50,939 bases of DNA from Bacteroidota bacterium (GTDB taxonomy: Bacteria > Bacteroidota > Bacteroidia > Chitinophagales > Saprospiraceae). The first letter of the stretch is position 1. The number at the start of each line of letters is the position of its first letter. The DNA is taken from the NCBI GenBank assembly GCA_003045895.1, contig PZPC01000037.1, positions 1 through 50,939 of the forward strand, written 5' to 3'. Under the pieces are notes generated by a model that was not told where the DNA came from, searched no databases, and saw only the letters and a program-made list of their open reading frames with translations. A program made the position numbers and the translations under genes. Positions 27,501-36,326 of this stretch are shown in pieces.

Positions 27501-30500
27501 GAACGTACTCGGTTACGATTACCGATGCCAACCTTTGTACCACGACTGCCAGCGTGACGCTGACGAATCCGGCGGCCCTGAACGTCAACGTGACCGCACC
27601 TACTATTAATTGTGGTGGCACCGCTACTGGTTCGGCCACCGCCATTGTGACGGGCGGCACCAGCAGCTACACCTACCAGTGGAGCAACGGCCAAACGACC
27701 CAAACGGCGACCAACCTGACGGCTGATTCGTACAGCCTGACGGTGACGGACAGCAACGGCTGTACCCAGGTTGTTCCCACGATTATTGTGAATGAATTAC
27801 CGGCCATTGACATCGATTTCAACGTGACCAACCTGCAGTGTACCAGTGTCCCCGTAGGTGCCATCACCGCAGTGGCCAGTAATGGCACGGCTCCTTATAC
27901 TTATGCGTGGAATACCGGCCAGAATACACCTACCATCAGTAACCTCGCGGCCGGCACCTACACGGTCACCGTCACGGATGCCAATGGTTGCCCCGCCGTG
28001 CGCAGTGCACAGCTTACCCAAACCGCTGGCTTTACCGCCAGCGCTCCCGGCACGATGATCACTTGTTTTGGTTTCAACAACGGCTCCGCCAACGTCGTAA
28101 CCAACGGTGGTGCAGCACCCTTTGCCTACAGCTGGAGCACCGGCGCTACCACCCCAATGATTTCAGGCCTGGCCCCCGGCACTTACAGTGTAACGGTAAC
28201 CGACGCCAACGAATGCTTGGCGACGGCCAGCGTGATAATCACCCAGCCCGCTGCTTTGGTAGCAAATTTAAGTCGCACCAATGTGGCCTGCGGTGGTGTC
28301 AACACCGGCTCCGTAACGGTAACGCCTGCGGGAGGAACTTCGCCCTATTCCTTTAGCTGGAATACCGGCCAAACCAGTGCCACCCTCAACAACCTGCCCG
28401 CCGGCACCTATACGGTCACCGTTACAGACGGACGCGGCTGTACGGCTACCGGTAGCATCAGCATTACGGCTCCACCAGCCTTGACCCTCAACATCACCCA
28501 AAACAGCGGTACCTGTACCAATGTGAATATGGGAATCCTGGTGGCTAATGTGACCGGTGGTACCCCGGCCTTCAGCTACAGCTGGAGCAACGGCGCCACT
28601 ACCCAAACCGCTTCCAACCTGGCACCAGGCACCTATACGGTAACCGTCACGGATGCCAACGGTTGTACCCAAACGGCTACGGCGGCGGTAACGGCTTTCC
28701 CGGCCCCCAGCTGCTCGGTTACCGTGTTGCAGCCTTCTACCCTGGGCAACAACGGATCGGTGCAAGTCAACGTCACCAGCGGTACGGCACCGTTCACTTA
28801 CAGCTGGAGCAACGGCGGTACCACCCCGACCCTCACCGGATTGGCGCCCGGCACCTACACCGTCACCGTGGCGGATGCCAATGGCTGCCAGACCACCTGT
28901 TCCGCTACCTTGGCCCCACTGGCCGGTATCGGCAACTACGTCTGGGAAGATATTGACCACGATGGACAACAAGACGCCAATGAACCACCGGTACCCGGCG
29001 TAACCGTAAACCTCAAGGACGCCAATGGCGTGGTCATTCAAACGACCGTTACCGACATAAATGGGGAATACTACTTCCTGAGCTTACCCCCTGGAACCTA
29101 CTCCGTACAGTTTGTTATTCCAATGGGTTACGACTATACCGCTTCCAATCAGGGAGATGATGCCCTGGACAGCGACATCGTACCCGGCATGAATGGCATG
29201 ACGGGCGCCTACGTACTGGAGCCCGGCGAACTGGACTTTACGGTGGATGGCGGTATTTATGTGCCACCCAATGGCGTGATCGGCGACCCCTGTAACTGTC
29301 TGAACAATTCTACTACGGAAGACAACGGCCAATTTACCGAAACCTTTGTGGTGCGCAGCTACCCCAACGAAAACTGGGTCATCATTGCCGGATCAGGCAT
29401 GTACCTGATGGAAAGTGAGGCTCCGCCAGCATCACCAATTCCGGCTACCTTCCCCATCAATATGGAAGAAACCGATCCCGGGGTTTACGAATTCACCTTC
29501 CTCCTGGTCGATGAATTGTCTTATACCGTGGTCACCACCAATGGCTTTGACACCTTGTCGATCTCCAATACGTGTGAATACCCGGTGCTGAACATTACGG
29601 AATTGCCACCAGCCGTACTGTGTCTGTCCGATGCCCCAATTCCATTAAGTGCCAACCCGAACATTCCCGGCAACCTGATCTTTACCATCAACGGGATGAT
29701 CGCTACCTCGATTGATCCGGCGGTGCTCGATGCGGGTTCTTACCTCTTGGTGACTACCCTGATCCCGTTGGATCCTTCCGAATGTGAGGCTACGGTAGAA
29801 AGCCAGTTCATCATCACTTCCGATTGTTTGGCAACCGTAGGCGACTTCGTCTGGCTCGACCTCAACTGCGATGGTATCCAGGGCGGTAACGAACCCGGTA
29901 TTCCCGGCGTACAGGTAACCATCACCGGTACGGCTGAATTCCTGGATCCGAACATCGATATGACGACCTTTACGGATGCCAGCGGCCGCTACAGCTTTAC
30001 GGTACCGCCAGGCAACTACAAGCTGACTTTTGGCGAGGTACCAGGCTATACCGTGACTACGCCCAACCAGGGTGGCAATGACAACCTGGACAGCGACGTG
30101 AACGCCAGCACCCTGATGACCGATTTCTTCCACCTGGATCCTTACGAAACGAACCTGTCGTTCGACTTCGGCCTGTGTCCGGCCTGTATCAACATCACTT
30201 ACCCTGGTGCCATCGGTTACAACCAGTACCTCTGTGCACCGGGCAATGATCCGGCACCTTTCGTAAGTCTGGCTACGCCTACCGGCGGCGACGGACCGAT
30301 CGAATACCTGTGGATGTACACCAACGGCTTGCCGGGTACGCCGATCCAGTACTGGACGCCCATCCCGAACTCCAACACGCCGACGTATGATGCCGGACCG
30401 CTGTTCTACACCACTTACTTTGCCCGTTGTGCACGGACGGAGAATTGTGGCACCTTCCTGGAATCAAATATCATTGTCGTAGAAGTTGGCGACGAAACCG

Positions 30501-31309
30501 ACGCCATCATCGTGGGCCCCAACATGGTGTGCTGGAACCAGCCTACCACCTTCACGGCGGCAGCGCTGCAACCTGGCTCACAGGTCACCTGGAACTTTAC
30601 CGGTGGTGCTACACCAGCAACCGTCAACGGACCGACGGCTACGGTAACCTACACCAACGTAGGCGTCTTCCAGGTAGAGCTCATCGTTACCCACGATGGT
30701 TGTACGGCATACGACTACCAGACACTTACGATCACGACCCTGCCGACCTTGTGCAACCAGGGGCTACAGATCAATACCGACGTCATGGACCCTGCCGCGG
30801 GCGAAATCATGGTGTCGTGGGAGATGAGTGCGACCATTCCTTCCCTGACCTACCACGTGGAGCACGCCGATGACGGCGAAAACTTCACGCGGATCGCGAC
30901 GGTGACGGCAGCTACCCGCCTGCAGAACGGTATTCGTTACTACGAATACTACAGCATGGCGCCCAAGCGCGGCCTGAACTACTACCGCGTACAGATCGAA
31001 GATGAAATGGGCAATACCGTTTACTCGAATACAGAAGAGGTCGTTCTCTACGCCGAGTCGAAGATTGCCATGTTGTACCCGAACCCGGTAACGGATATCC
31101 TGACCGTTGAAATTTTCGAAACCTTTGGTGCCGAAAAGGTCAACCTGGACATCTACGCCGTCAGTGGGCAGCTCATGGCGACCCTTCCCGTAGCCGACGG
31201 CATACGTCAGTTGGCCATCGATTTCAACCGCTACCCGGCTGGCGCTTACCTGGTACGCCTGCGATTGGGCGAGACCAATGTCAGAACCATGAAAGTCATT
31301 AAGCGGTAA
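24557..31309 (+). CDS. Giant SprB-repeat cell-surface protein with T9SS sorting domain
   Basis: 2250 aa. Signal peptide (hydrophobic SLLVFIGLFLGLSH, cleavage near LNAQ). Residues about 36-1455 are 19 tandem repeats of about 75 residues, each with a C-x-G-x-x-x-G start, PYxYxWSNG centre and GTYTVTVTDANGC end: the SprB repeat of the Flavobacterium gliding adhesin. Then a SdrD-B-like domain (GNYVWEDIDHDGQQDANE, about 1457-1570), a less clear Cys-containing linker, a second SdrD-B-like domain (about 1760-1875), a PKD-like domain (about 1993-2060), and a type A T9SS domain (YPNPVTDILTVEIF ... MKVIKR). Calcium-stabilised adhesin or matrix protein is the likely role. SprB itself is longer and gliding genes are absent here. 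Confidence 0.92.
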   Translation: MTRLLPQPRQVLSFLPSLLVFIGLFLGLSHSLNAQLQVSFSVTEPICYGLPNGSITATASGGVSNYGYFWSNGQTGPTASGLVAGTYSVTIADANGQSIVRSVMVDQPALVTVVLTPDELCNAPFNITATPGGGISPYNYNWSTGAMTPTITNVPAGQYCVTVTDSNLCGAVECITVNANPPAVSVQANNVTCPGGTNGSVTATPIGGQPPYSYIWSNGGTGQVIAGLSGGTYTVTLTDANGCTAVASGFVNQPPPIVIGLTPTSPTCTGDTNGSITSNISGGTPPYTLSWNTGATSANLFNLGPGTYTLTVVDANGCVQMATRTLNYRSNLTLGGLGTPETCPGFNNGFATANPQGGVMPYTYQWANGVTQQVVTNAAPGPYSVTVTDAVGCSATTIINVPAAPAFTVTAAGSNPSTCGVNNGTATANVTQGSGPFTYIWNTGSTAQTITGLAAGTYSVTVTNGNNCVTTASTTLVAPPNVFVTANATPILCPGSANGTATATVSGGTPPFNFNWSNGATGQTISGLVAGTYNVIVTDANGCNSIAAVTIQQAPGVTFNLTGTTIVCGAGNTGSASANPTGGTAPFSFIWNTGATSPTVSGLTEGTYTVTVTDVNGCSAIRSISINVIDDLNVLVTGTNVLCAGQSTGTAAAMASGGNAPYTYAWSNGANTASISGLGVGTYTVVATDANGCTTQRAFTITQPTTLGVNIQPTNPLNCFGQANASLTAMGTGGTPAYTYNWNTGQTGATITNLPAGTYTVTATDANQCVATASFTVSQTQAINVTITGETIICGAEDSGFAGTVVTGGTGPYTYSWSTSAISESINNIGAGTYSVIVTDANGCTGEATITINIISNLGVNLIPRDALCFGDNSGSVLAVATGGTQPYTYSWSNGNTTNEITGLTAGTYTLTVTEANGCNVIQTVTVGQPSQLTAIATGTNPKCVDAADGTATAVANGGTAPYQYAWNTGGFTASINGLVAGTYSVTITDANLCTTTASVTLTNPAALNVNVTAPTINCGGTATGSATAIVTGGTSSYTYQWSNGQTTQTATNLTADSYSLTVTDSNGCTQVVPTIIVNELPAIDIDFNVTNLQCTSVPVGAITAVASNGTAPYTYAWNTGQNTPTISNLAAGTYTVTVTDANGCPAVRSAQLTQTAGFTASAPGTMITCFGFNNGSANVVTNGGAAPFAYSWSTGATTPMISGLAPGTYSVTVTDANECLATASVIITQPAALVANLSRTNVACGGVNTGSVTVTPAGGTSPYSFSWNTGQTSATLNNLPAGTYTVTVTDGRGCTATGSISITAPPALTLNITQNSGTCTNVNMGILVANVTGGTPAFSYSWSNGATTQTASNLAPGTYTVTVTDANGCTQTATAAVTAFPAPSCSVTVLQPSTLGNNGSVQVNVTSGTAPFTYSWSNGGTTPTLTGLAPGTYTVTVADANGCQTTCSATLAPLAGIGNYVWEDIDHDGQQDANEPPVPGVTVNLKDANGVVIQTTVTDINGEYYFLSLPPGTYSVQFVIPMGYDYTASNQGDDALDSDIVPGMNGMTGAYVLEPGELDFTVDGGIYVPPNGVIGDPCNCLNNSTTEDNGQFTETFVVRSYPNENWVIIAGSGMYLMESEAPPASPIPATFPINMEETDPGVYEFTFLLVDELSYTVVTTNGFDTLSISNTCEYPVLNITELPPAVLCLSDAPIPLSANPNIPGNLIFTINGMIATSIDPAVLDAGSYLLVTTLIPLDPSECEATVESQFIITSDCLATVGDFVWLDLNCDGIQGGNEPGIPGVQVTITGTAEFLDPNIDMTTFTDASGRYSFTVPPGNYKLTFGEVPGYTVTTPNQGGNDNLDSDVNASTLMTDFFHLDPYETNLSFDFGLCPACINITYPGAIGYNQYLCAPGNDPAPFVSLATPTGGDGPIEYLWMYTNGLPGTPIQYWTPIPNSNTPTYDAGPLFYTTYFARCARTENCGTFLESNIIVVEVGDETDAIIVGPNMVCWNQPTTFTAAALQPGSQVTWNFTGGATPATVNGPTATVTYTNVGVFQVELIVTHDGCTAYDYQTLTITTLPTLCNQGLQINTDVMDPAAGEIMVSWEMSATIPSLTYHVEHADDGENFTRIATVTAATRLQNGIRYYEYYSMAPKRGLNYYRVQIEDEMGNTVYSNTEEVVLYAESKIAMLYPNPVTDILTVEIFETFGAEKVNLDIYAVSGQLMATLPVADGIRQLAIDFNRYPAGAYLVRLRLGETNVRTMKVIKR
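24662..28920 (+). repeat. DNA-level tandem array of 19 SprB units
   Basis: Each unit is about 220-230 bases. The ends of neighbouring units reuse words such as GGCACCTACACCGT and GCCAACGGCTGTA. Divergence between units is substantial, so this is an old array, but stretches of near identity would allow slippage or recombination that changes the repeat number. Confidence 0.85.
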
Positions 31310-31334
31310 TAATACGCTTTGAAAACAGAAAAAG

Positions 31335-31367
31335 GGCCGTCTTCCAACTGGAGGGCGGCCTTTTTTT
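31335..31367 (+). terminator. Terminator of the SprB-repeat gene
   Basis: GGCCGTCTTCC (31335-31345) pairs with GGAGGGCGGCC (31350-31360) through two G-T pairs, loop AACT, followed by seven T. It lies 25 bases after the stop. Confidence 0.85.
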
Positions 31368-31380
31368 ATGGATTAATACC

Positions 31381-31388
31381 TATTTTTG
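31381..31388 (+). promoter_or_regulatory. -7 promoter element TATTTTTG
   Basis: A perfect TAnnTTTG between the preceding terminator and the oxidoreductase start at 31418. The -33 region lies in the terminator's T-run and is not clear. Confidence 0.5.
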
Positions 31389-31417
31389 CCCCCGCATTTG
31401 TTCAAAAATAACGATTG

Positions 31418-32422
31418 ATGATCCAGACGGATATACTGATTATTGGCGCTGGCCCGGTTGGCTTATTTACGGTCTTCGAAGCTGGCTTGCTAAAACTGCG
31501 CTGCCATTTGGTAGACGCCTTGCCCCAGGTGGGCGGGCAGCTGTCGGAAATTTACCCCAAGAAGCCGATTTATGATATCCCTGGCTATCCCTCTATCCTG
31601 GCGGGCGAACTGGTGGTCCGGCTGATGGAACAGACTGCCCCGTTCAAACCCACCTTCACCCTGGGCGAGCGCGCTGAAAAGGTCGAAAAGGTCGGCGATA
31701 AGCTGTACCGGCTGACCACGAGCAGGGGTACCCAGATCGAAGCGCCCGTCATTGTCATTGCGGGTGGCCTGGGTTGTTTTGAACCGCGCAAACCACCCAT
31801 TGAAAACCTGGCAACTTTTGAAGACAAAGGCGTAGAATACATCATCCGCGATCCGGAATTTTACCGCAACAAGCGGGTGGTGCTGGCCGGAGGTGGCGAT
31901 TCGGCCCTGGACTGGACCATCTTCCTGGCGGATATTGCCAGCGAAGTGACCCTCCTCCACCGCCGTTCCGAATTCCGGGGGGCACTGGACAGTGTCGACA
32001 AGGTGATGGAATTGGCCCAGGCCGGTAAAATCAAATTGTTGACCAATTCGCAAGCCATCGGCCTGCAAGGCAACGGCCACCTGACCGATGTCGTCATCGA
32101 CCATGATCAACAGGGGCGAATCATTCATCCCACCGACCATTTTATTCCGCTCTTTGGTTTATCTCCCAAACTGGGTCCCATTGCCGACTGGGGATTGGCC
32201 ATCGACAAGAATGCCGTCATCGTGGGTACGGAAGATTACAGCACCAACGTACCCGGCATCTACGCCGTGGGCGACATCAACACGTATCCCGGCAAGCTGA
32301 AGCTGATCCTGTGTGGTTTCCACGAAGGGACCCTCGCCGTGCAGTCGGCTTTCAAGTATATCTATCCAGATCAGAAATTAAGCTTCAAATACACGACGGT
32401 GAACGGGGTGAATGCCTTTTAA
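31418..32422 (+). CDS. Type 2 ferredoxin/flavodoxin-NADP reductase-like flavoprotein
   Basis: 334 aa from the ATG at 31418 (a TTG codon before it is unlikely). FAD-binding IIGAGPVGLFTVFEAGL at the N-terminus, VDALPQVGGQLSEIYP, NADPH-binding VVLAGGGDSALDWTIFL near residue 155, and IYAVGDINTYPGKLKLI before the C-terminus. The fold is that of thioredoxin reductase, but the CxxC redox pair is absent, which points to the TrxR-like ferredoxin-NADP reductase family (Bacillus YumC type). It would pass electrons between NADPH and ferredoxin or flavodoxin in the cytosol. It stands alone. Confidence 0.88.
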   Translation: MIQTDILIIGAGPVGLFTVFEAGLLKLRCHLVDALPQVGGQLSEIYPKKPIYDIPGYPSILAGELVVRLMEQTAPFKPTFTLGERAEKVEKVGDKLYRLTTSRGTQIEAPVIVIAGGLGCFEPRKPPIENLATFEDKGVEYIIRDPEFYRNKRVVLAGGGDSALDWTIFLADIASEVTLLHRRSEFRGALDSVDKVMELAQAGKIKLLTNSQAIGLQGNGHLTDVVIDHDQQGRIIHPTDHFIPLFGLSPKLGPIADWGLAIDKNAVIVGTEDYSTNVPGIYAVGDINTYPGKLKLILCGFHEGTLAVQSAFKYIYPDQKLSFKYTTVNGVNAF

Positions 32423-32461
32423 GCACTTCTGAGGATTTTGCGATTGCAGCCTAGCTAAAAC

Positions 32462-32495
32462 AAAAATGACGCGCCTTACCGGTCGCGTCATTTTT
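32462..32495. terminator. Bidirectional terminator with CCTTACC loop
   Basis: AAAAATGACGCG (32462-32473) and CGCGTCATTTTT (32484-32495) form a perfect 12-bp stem, with A- and T-runs at both sides. It lies between convergent genes. The loop CCTTACCGGT and the inner stem are nearly the same as in the hairpin repeats at 14.1 and 44.1 kb. Confidence 0.85.
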
Positions 32496-32536
32496 GCTAT
32501 AGCTTAATCATCAAAATTATCCTGGGAGGAACGAAA

Positions 32537-33769
32537 TTAAAATGTCACCTCAACCACCACTTCCTCTTCGCCGCGCTTGACTTTTACGGGGGCTTTGTCG
32601 CCTTTTTTGTACTTGGCCAGGCCGTCCATGTAGTCGTAGATATCGCCGACTTCAACGTCACCGATTTGGAGGATGACGTCGCCGTTCTGCAAGCCAGCCA
32701 CCTGCCCGGGGCGGCCTTCGATTACACTGTCAATGCGCATTCCCGTACCACCGTACACGTAATCGGGCATTACGCCGAGGGTCACTTTAAAGGCGGCAGC
32801 TTCGCGGCCGTCGTCTTCGTTTTTCGTAGCGGTAAACGCCAGTCGGCCGCTGCCATCCAGCTTCTCGATGATGGCCAGCATGAAGTCGCTGACGGCCAGC
32901 ATACCGGTAAAATTGATCTTTTCGCTGTCGTCCGACGGTTTGTGGTAATGGCTGTGCTGCCCGGAGAAAAAGTGCAACACCGGAATATTTTGCAGGTAAA
33001 AAGACGTGTGATCCGAAGGCCCTACACCCGAGGCCGTGGTGCGGGTTTGGATGCCCCCAACCTTGACGGATTCCAGCGCGGTTACCCAGGCGGGCGAAGT
33101 ACCGACACCGTTTACGGCCAGCGATTTTTCTTCGTTCAGCCGGCCTACCATATCCATGTTGAACATGTAATTGACGGTACCCAGGTCAATCGTGGGCGCC
33201 GCTACCCATTTCTTGGAGCCAACCAGACCGAGCTCCTCGCCGGAGAAGGCCATGAACAGGTAGTTATTCTGCCGGGCGTTGTGGTCTTCCTTCAGTTTTT
33301 CGGCCAGGTAAAGCAGTACAGCCACCCCACTGGCGTTGTCGTCGGCGCCATTGTGGATGGCAGGCTCACCGGTGTAGAGGGAACCAAAGCCGCCGTAGCC
33401 CAGGTGGTCGTAGTGGGCGCCAATGACCACCGTCGTAGCCGCACCGTTGTCCAGGTAAGCAACCACGTTGCGGCCCACGCGGGTTACGCCAGCGCCTTCC
33501 GTACCGTGGGGGTTGGGATTGTAGTTGAATTCAAATTCGTTGTACCAACTGCCGTTATCGCCTTTGGGCTGCAGGCCGAGGGCAGCAAAGCGCCAGGCAA
33601 TGTATTCGGCGGCCAACTGCTCGCCTTTGGTGCCGGTTTCGCGGCCTTCCAGGTAATCCGAGGCCAGGTAGACCACGTCCACTTCCATTTGTTGCAAAGG
33701 AGGGCGGGCCTGGGCGCACAGGAAGGTGCAGAAGAATAGGCTAAGGGTACTTAACAAAATGCGGGTCAT
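32537..33769 (-). CDS. Secreted M28-family zinc aminopeptidase with PDZ domain
   Basis: 410 aa. Signal peptide MTRILLSTLSLFFCTFLCAQ. Dizinc site of M28: H119 in GAHYDHLG, D143 in NGADDNASG, E178-E179 in FSGEELG, D206 in FNMDMVGR and a His in the FSGQHSHYHKPSDD segment near 285. Residues about 320-410 form a PDZ domain (RIDSVIEGRPGQVAGLQNGDVI). An N-terminal part of about 90 residues has the usual YLASDYLEGRETGTKGEQ stretch. No sorting domain is present, so it is probably periplasmic, degrading peptides. Monocistronic, ending at a bidirectional terminator. Confidence 0.92.
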   Translation of the reverse strand: MTRILLSTLSLFFCTFLCAQARPPLQQMEVDVVYLASDYLEGRETGTKGEQLAAEYIAWRFAALGLQPKGDNGSWYNEFEFNYNPNPHGTEGAGVTRVGRNVVAYLDNGAATTVVIGAHYDHLGYGGFGSLYTGEPAIHNGADDNASGVAVLLYLAEKLKEDHNARQNNYLFMAFSGEELGLVGSKKWVAAPTIDLGTVNYMFNMDMVGRLNEEKSLAVNGVGTSPAWVTALESVKVGGIQTRTTASGVGPSDHTSFYLQNIPVLHFFSGQHSHYHKPSDDSEKINFTGMLAVSDFMLAIIEKLDGSGRLAFTATKNEDDGREAAAFKVTLGVMPDYVYGGTGMRIDSVIEGRPGQVAGLQNGDVILQIGDVEVGDIYDYMDGLAKYKKGDKAPVKVKRGEEEVVVEVTF

Positions 33770-33861
33770 AATGTAATGGCTTTATTGATTGGGCCAAAGA
33801 TCGCTGTTTTCGGAGGGAATGGGTAAGGCTAGCGGCTAATTTTAGCCCGGCTGCCACAAAA

Positions 33862-34608
33862 TCAACCCAGAGATGACAAATAATCCATCACCAACTGCCG
33901 GCGACGTACACTCACCGGAATTTTGGTGCCTTCGCTGAGCTGGAGGTAGCCCCCATCGGTCTTGATAAATTCCGTTAGGAAAGCCGGGTTGACGAGGTGG
34001 GTTTGGTGCACCCGCAGGAAGCCGTGCGCTTCGAGCAGTTCGGCAAAGCCTTTCAGCGTTTTACCCACCAGCAGGCGCTTGCTGGAAGCCATAAAAAAGG
34101 ACGTATAGTTGCTTTCGGCCTCGAGGCGGATGATGTCTTTGATCTCGACCAACTGAATGCGATCCTGGGCATGAAGGGCCAGGCGGGTGGGCAGGGCGGC
34201 CTGGGGGTCACTGACCTGGCGCAGCAGGCGGTGCTGTTCGCGGCGCTGGCCCTGCAACTGCTGGGCGCGGGCGACGGCCGCTACCAGCTCCTCGGATTCA
34301 ATGGGCTTCAGCAGGTAATCGACGGCCGCGTAGCGGAAGGCGCGGATGGCCTGGTCGTCTAGTCCGGTAGTAAAAATAATACGCCCCGACCAGTCGCCGA
34401 GAATATCCAGCAGGTCGAAGCCCGTCCCGTCGGGCAATTCAATATCCAGGAAAAGCAGGTCGGGTTGGTGTTGGCGCATTATTTTCGCACCTTGCACCAC
34501 AGTAGCAGCCGCGTCCAGTATCTCTACCGTTGGGCAGTGCTGGAGCAGGTTGGCGCGCAGGTGCTGCTCGGCCGCGAGATTGTCTTCAATGATGATGGCT
34601 CTTGACAT
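33862..34608 (-). CDS. LytTR-family response regulator
   Basis: 248 aa from the ATG at 34608; the longer frame to 34653 lacks a receiver-like start. Receiver domain residues 1-120 with acidic pocket E8/D9, phospho-acceptor D55 in LLFLDIELPDG, and K101 in LLKPIES. LytTR DNA-binding domain residues about 145-248 (IIRLEAESNYTSFF, LRVHQTHLVNPAFL, IPVSVRRRQLVMDYL). Such regulators usually pair with a LytS-like kinase encoded next door. Here none is adjacent: the kinase beyond the insertion sequence is of the NtrY kind. It may be an orphan or have lost its partner. Confidence 0.9.
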   Translation of the reverse strand: MSRAIIIEDNLAAEQHLRANLLQHCPTVEILDAAATVVQGAKIMRQHQPDLLFLDIELPDGTGFDLLDILGDWSGRIIFTTGLDDQAIRAFRYAAVDYLLKPIESEELVAAVARAQQLQGQRREQHRLLRQVSDPQAALPTRLALHAQDRIQLVEIKDIIRLEAESNYTSFFMASSKRLLVGKTLKGFAELLEAHGFLRVHQTHLVNPAFLTEFIKTDGGYLQLSEGTKIPVSVRRRQLVMDYLSSLG

Positions 34609-34653
34609 GGTTTCAAAGGTAGAGAAAGGACGGGAGATTGAACAAAATTTCAT

Positions 34654-34886
34654 GGGGCACGTAAAAGGAGGGAGGGTTTAGAAGTGGGAAGTGGGAGGTG
34701 GGAGGTCGGAAGTCGGAAATCGGAGGTGGGAAGTGGGAAGTGGGAAATCGGAAGGCAATAAGTCGCCGCTGCACGCCGACCAAAAAAGAGGTTGCTACCT
34801 TTAATTGCCAGCTCAAAAACAATATTTCACAAAACACTGGTAGTCAATAGCTTAAGAAAAAGGTAGTTTGAAGTCGGAAAGAGACT
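34654..34886. repeat. Spacer with G-rich octanucleotide-like repeats
   Basis: Bases 34680-34757 consist of words such as GAAGTGGGAGGTGG, GTCGGAAGTCGG and AAATCGGAGGTGGG. They are the reverse complement of the vocabulary in the 3.1-4.75 kb spacers. A further GAAGTCGGAAA occurs at about 34870, right beside the IS end. No gene present. Confidence 0.65.
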
Positions 34887-34934
34887 GTTCATTAAAGTGT
34901 GTCTGCGTATCTTAACGCACCAGACTTATAAATT

Positions 34935-36188
34935 ATGGCAAAGCAAAAGAAAAAAGACACTTTAGCCGACTTGATCCCGGACGCGGAGCTTCGCGATCGG
35001 ATGGTCTCGCACCTTTATTCGAAGAAGCCTCTGCTGAGCGAAGGGAGCGTCTTCAGCGAACTGTTACAAGGCGTGGTCAACAAAATGCTGGAAGGCGAGA
35101 TTGAAGATTTCCTTACCGAGGAACGGGCCTCTGGCGAAGAGAACAAGCGTAATGGCTACACGTCCAAGCAGCTTCTATCGGCGGCCGGTCCACTGTCCAT
35201 TCGTACGCCTCGGGACCGGAATGCGGACTTTGAGCCTGAGTTGGTTGGTAAAGGCCAACGGGAGTTATCAAGTGGTGTAGACACTCAGATTATAGCCTTG
35301 TACGCCCAGGGTAACTCCGTAGAGGATGTCCGTCGCCTGTTGTCGAAGCTGTATGGCTTAGACATTTCGGCAGGCAAGATATCGGCGATTACCGACCAGG
35401 TACTTCCGGAGATCCAAGCCTGGCGAACGCGTCGTTTACGCTCCCTATATGCGATCATCTATTTGGATGCGGTGCATTTTAAAGTGCGCCATGAAGGCCA
35501 TTATGACAGCCGGGCGTTCTACACCGTATACGGCATTGATGCGGAGAGTGAGCGGGACTTGCTAGGCCTGTATATCAATGAAAATGAGGGTACTCGCCGC
35601 TGGGGCCTGGTTTTGGAGGATTTAAAAGAACGGGGCGTGGCAGACGTTTTGATCTTTTGTACCGACGATTTATCTGGGTTTAGTGAAGCGATTGCCGAAG
35701 TTTACCCCTTGGCCACAATCCAGAAGTGTATAGTACACAAGGTACGTAGCTCTACCCGGTTTGTTGATGACAAGGACAGTAAGGCTTTACGCAGGGATTT
35801 ACGAACCGTTTACACCGCTTCTGCCAGGGAAGGAGCCAGGACAGCAATGGCCGCTTTTACGGTTACCTGGGGCAGTAAATATCCCCGTTTGGTGGACAGC
35901 TGGCAAGCGGACTGGGAAGAGTTGATGGTCTTTTTGGACTACCCCAAAGAACTGCGTCGAATGATCTATACGACCAACCCGGTAGAAGCCTTACATCGTA
36001 TCATTCGCAAGCTTATCAAGGGTAAGGCCGCCTGGGTATCGGATACTGCACTGATCAAGCAAATTTACCTATCCCTGATGCACAATGAGAAGTTCTGGAA
36101 AAAGAAAGCTTTTGGATGGAAAGCTATCCAAAGAGACCTGACCCAAATATACGGGGAACGGTTTTCCCGGCACCTGATAGAAAAGTGA
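34935..36188 (+). CDS. IS256-family transposase
   Basis: 417 aa, full length and apparently intact. DDE catalytic residues: D178 in IIYLDAVHFKVR, D244 in FCTDDLSGFSEA and E351 in TTNPVEALHRIIRK. N-terminal helices (GVVNKMLEGEIEDFLTEERA) and the RNGYTSKQL/IRTPRDRNADFEPELV stretch are typical of the Mutator/IS256 group, as is TIQKCIVHKVR. It cuts and pastes (copy-out) its own element by acting on the terminal repeats. Codon use and GC content resemble the host genome more than the AT-rich IS at 44 kb does. Confidence 0.95.
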   Translation: MAKQKKKDTLADLIPDAELRDRMVSHLYSKKPLLSEGSVFSELLQGVVNKMLEGEIEDFLTEERASGEENKRNGYTSKQLLSAAGPLSIRTPRDRNADFEPELVGKGQRELSSGVDTQIIALYAQGNSVEDVRRLLSKLYGLDISAGKISAITDQVLPEIQAWRTRRLRSLYAIIYLDAVHFKVRHEGHYDSRAFYTVYGIDAESERDLLGLYINENEGTRRWGLVLEDLKERGVADVLIFCTDDLSGFSEAIAEVYPLATIQKCIVHKVRSSTRFVDDKDSKALRRDLRTVYTASAREGARTAMAAFTVTWGSKYPRLVDSWQADWEELMVFLDYPKELRRMIYTTNPVEALHRIIRKLIKGKAAWVSDTALIKQIYLSLMHNEKFWKKKAFGWKAIQRDLTQIYGERFSRHLIEK

Positions 36189-36240
36189 GGCGCTTCGCGC
36201 CGCTTTCCGGCCTACGGCCTCCAAGCGGCGCGAAGCGCCT
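36188..36240. terminator. 18-bp perfect hairpin behind the IS256 transposase
   Basis: AGGCGCTTCGCGCCGCTT (36188-36205) and its exact complement (36223-36240), with GGCCTACGGCC in the loop. The stem starts at the last base of the stop codon. No T-run follows, so it is either a stabilising hairpin or a barrier to read-through into the downstream kinase. Confidence 0.55.
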
Positions 36241-36326
36241 CCAAGGGAAGCAAAGCTTTCCTGTGTAGCAACTTATTTCTTAACCCTAGACACACTTGAT
36301 TGAACTATCCTAAATTAAAAATCGCC

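Larger units (their letters stand above)
34887..36305 (+). mobile_element. IS256-family insertion sequence
   Basis: Imperfect terminal inverted repeats: GTTCATTAAAGTGTGTCT at 34887-34904 against GTTCAATCAAGTGTGTCT read on the opposite strand at 36288-36305 (16 of 18 match). They enclose one complete transposase gene. No clear 8-bp target duplication is visible at these boundaries, so the exact ends may differ by a few bases or one flank has changed. Confidence 0.8.

Noticed and set aside
34879-36313. 8-bp target duplication of the IS256 element
   Set aside because: The eight bases outside the two ends (AAGAGACT and TATCCTAA) do not match, so no duplication can be claimed.
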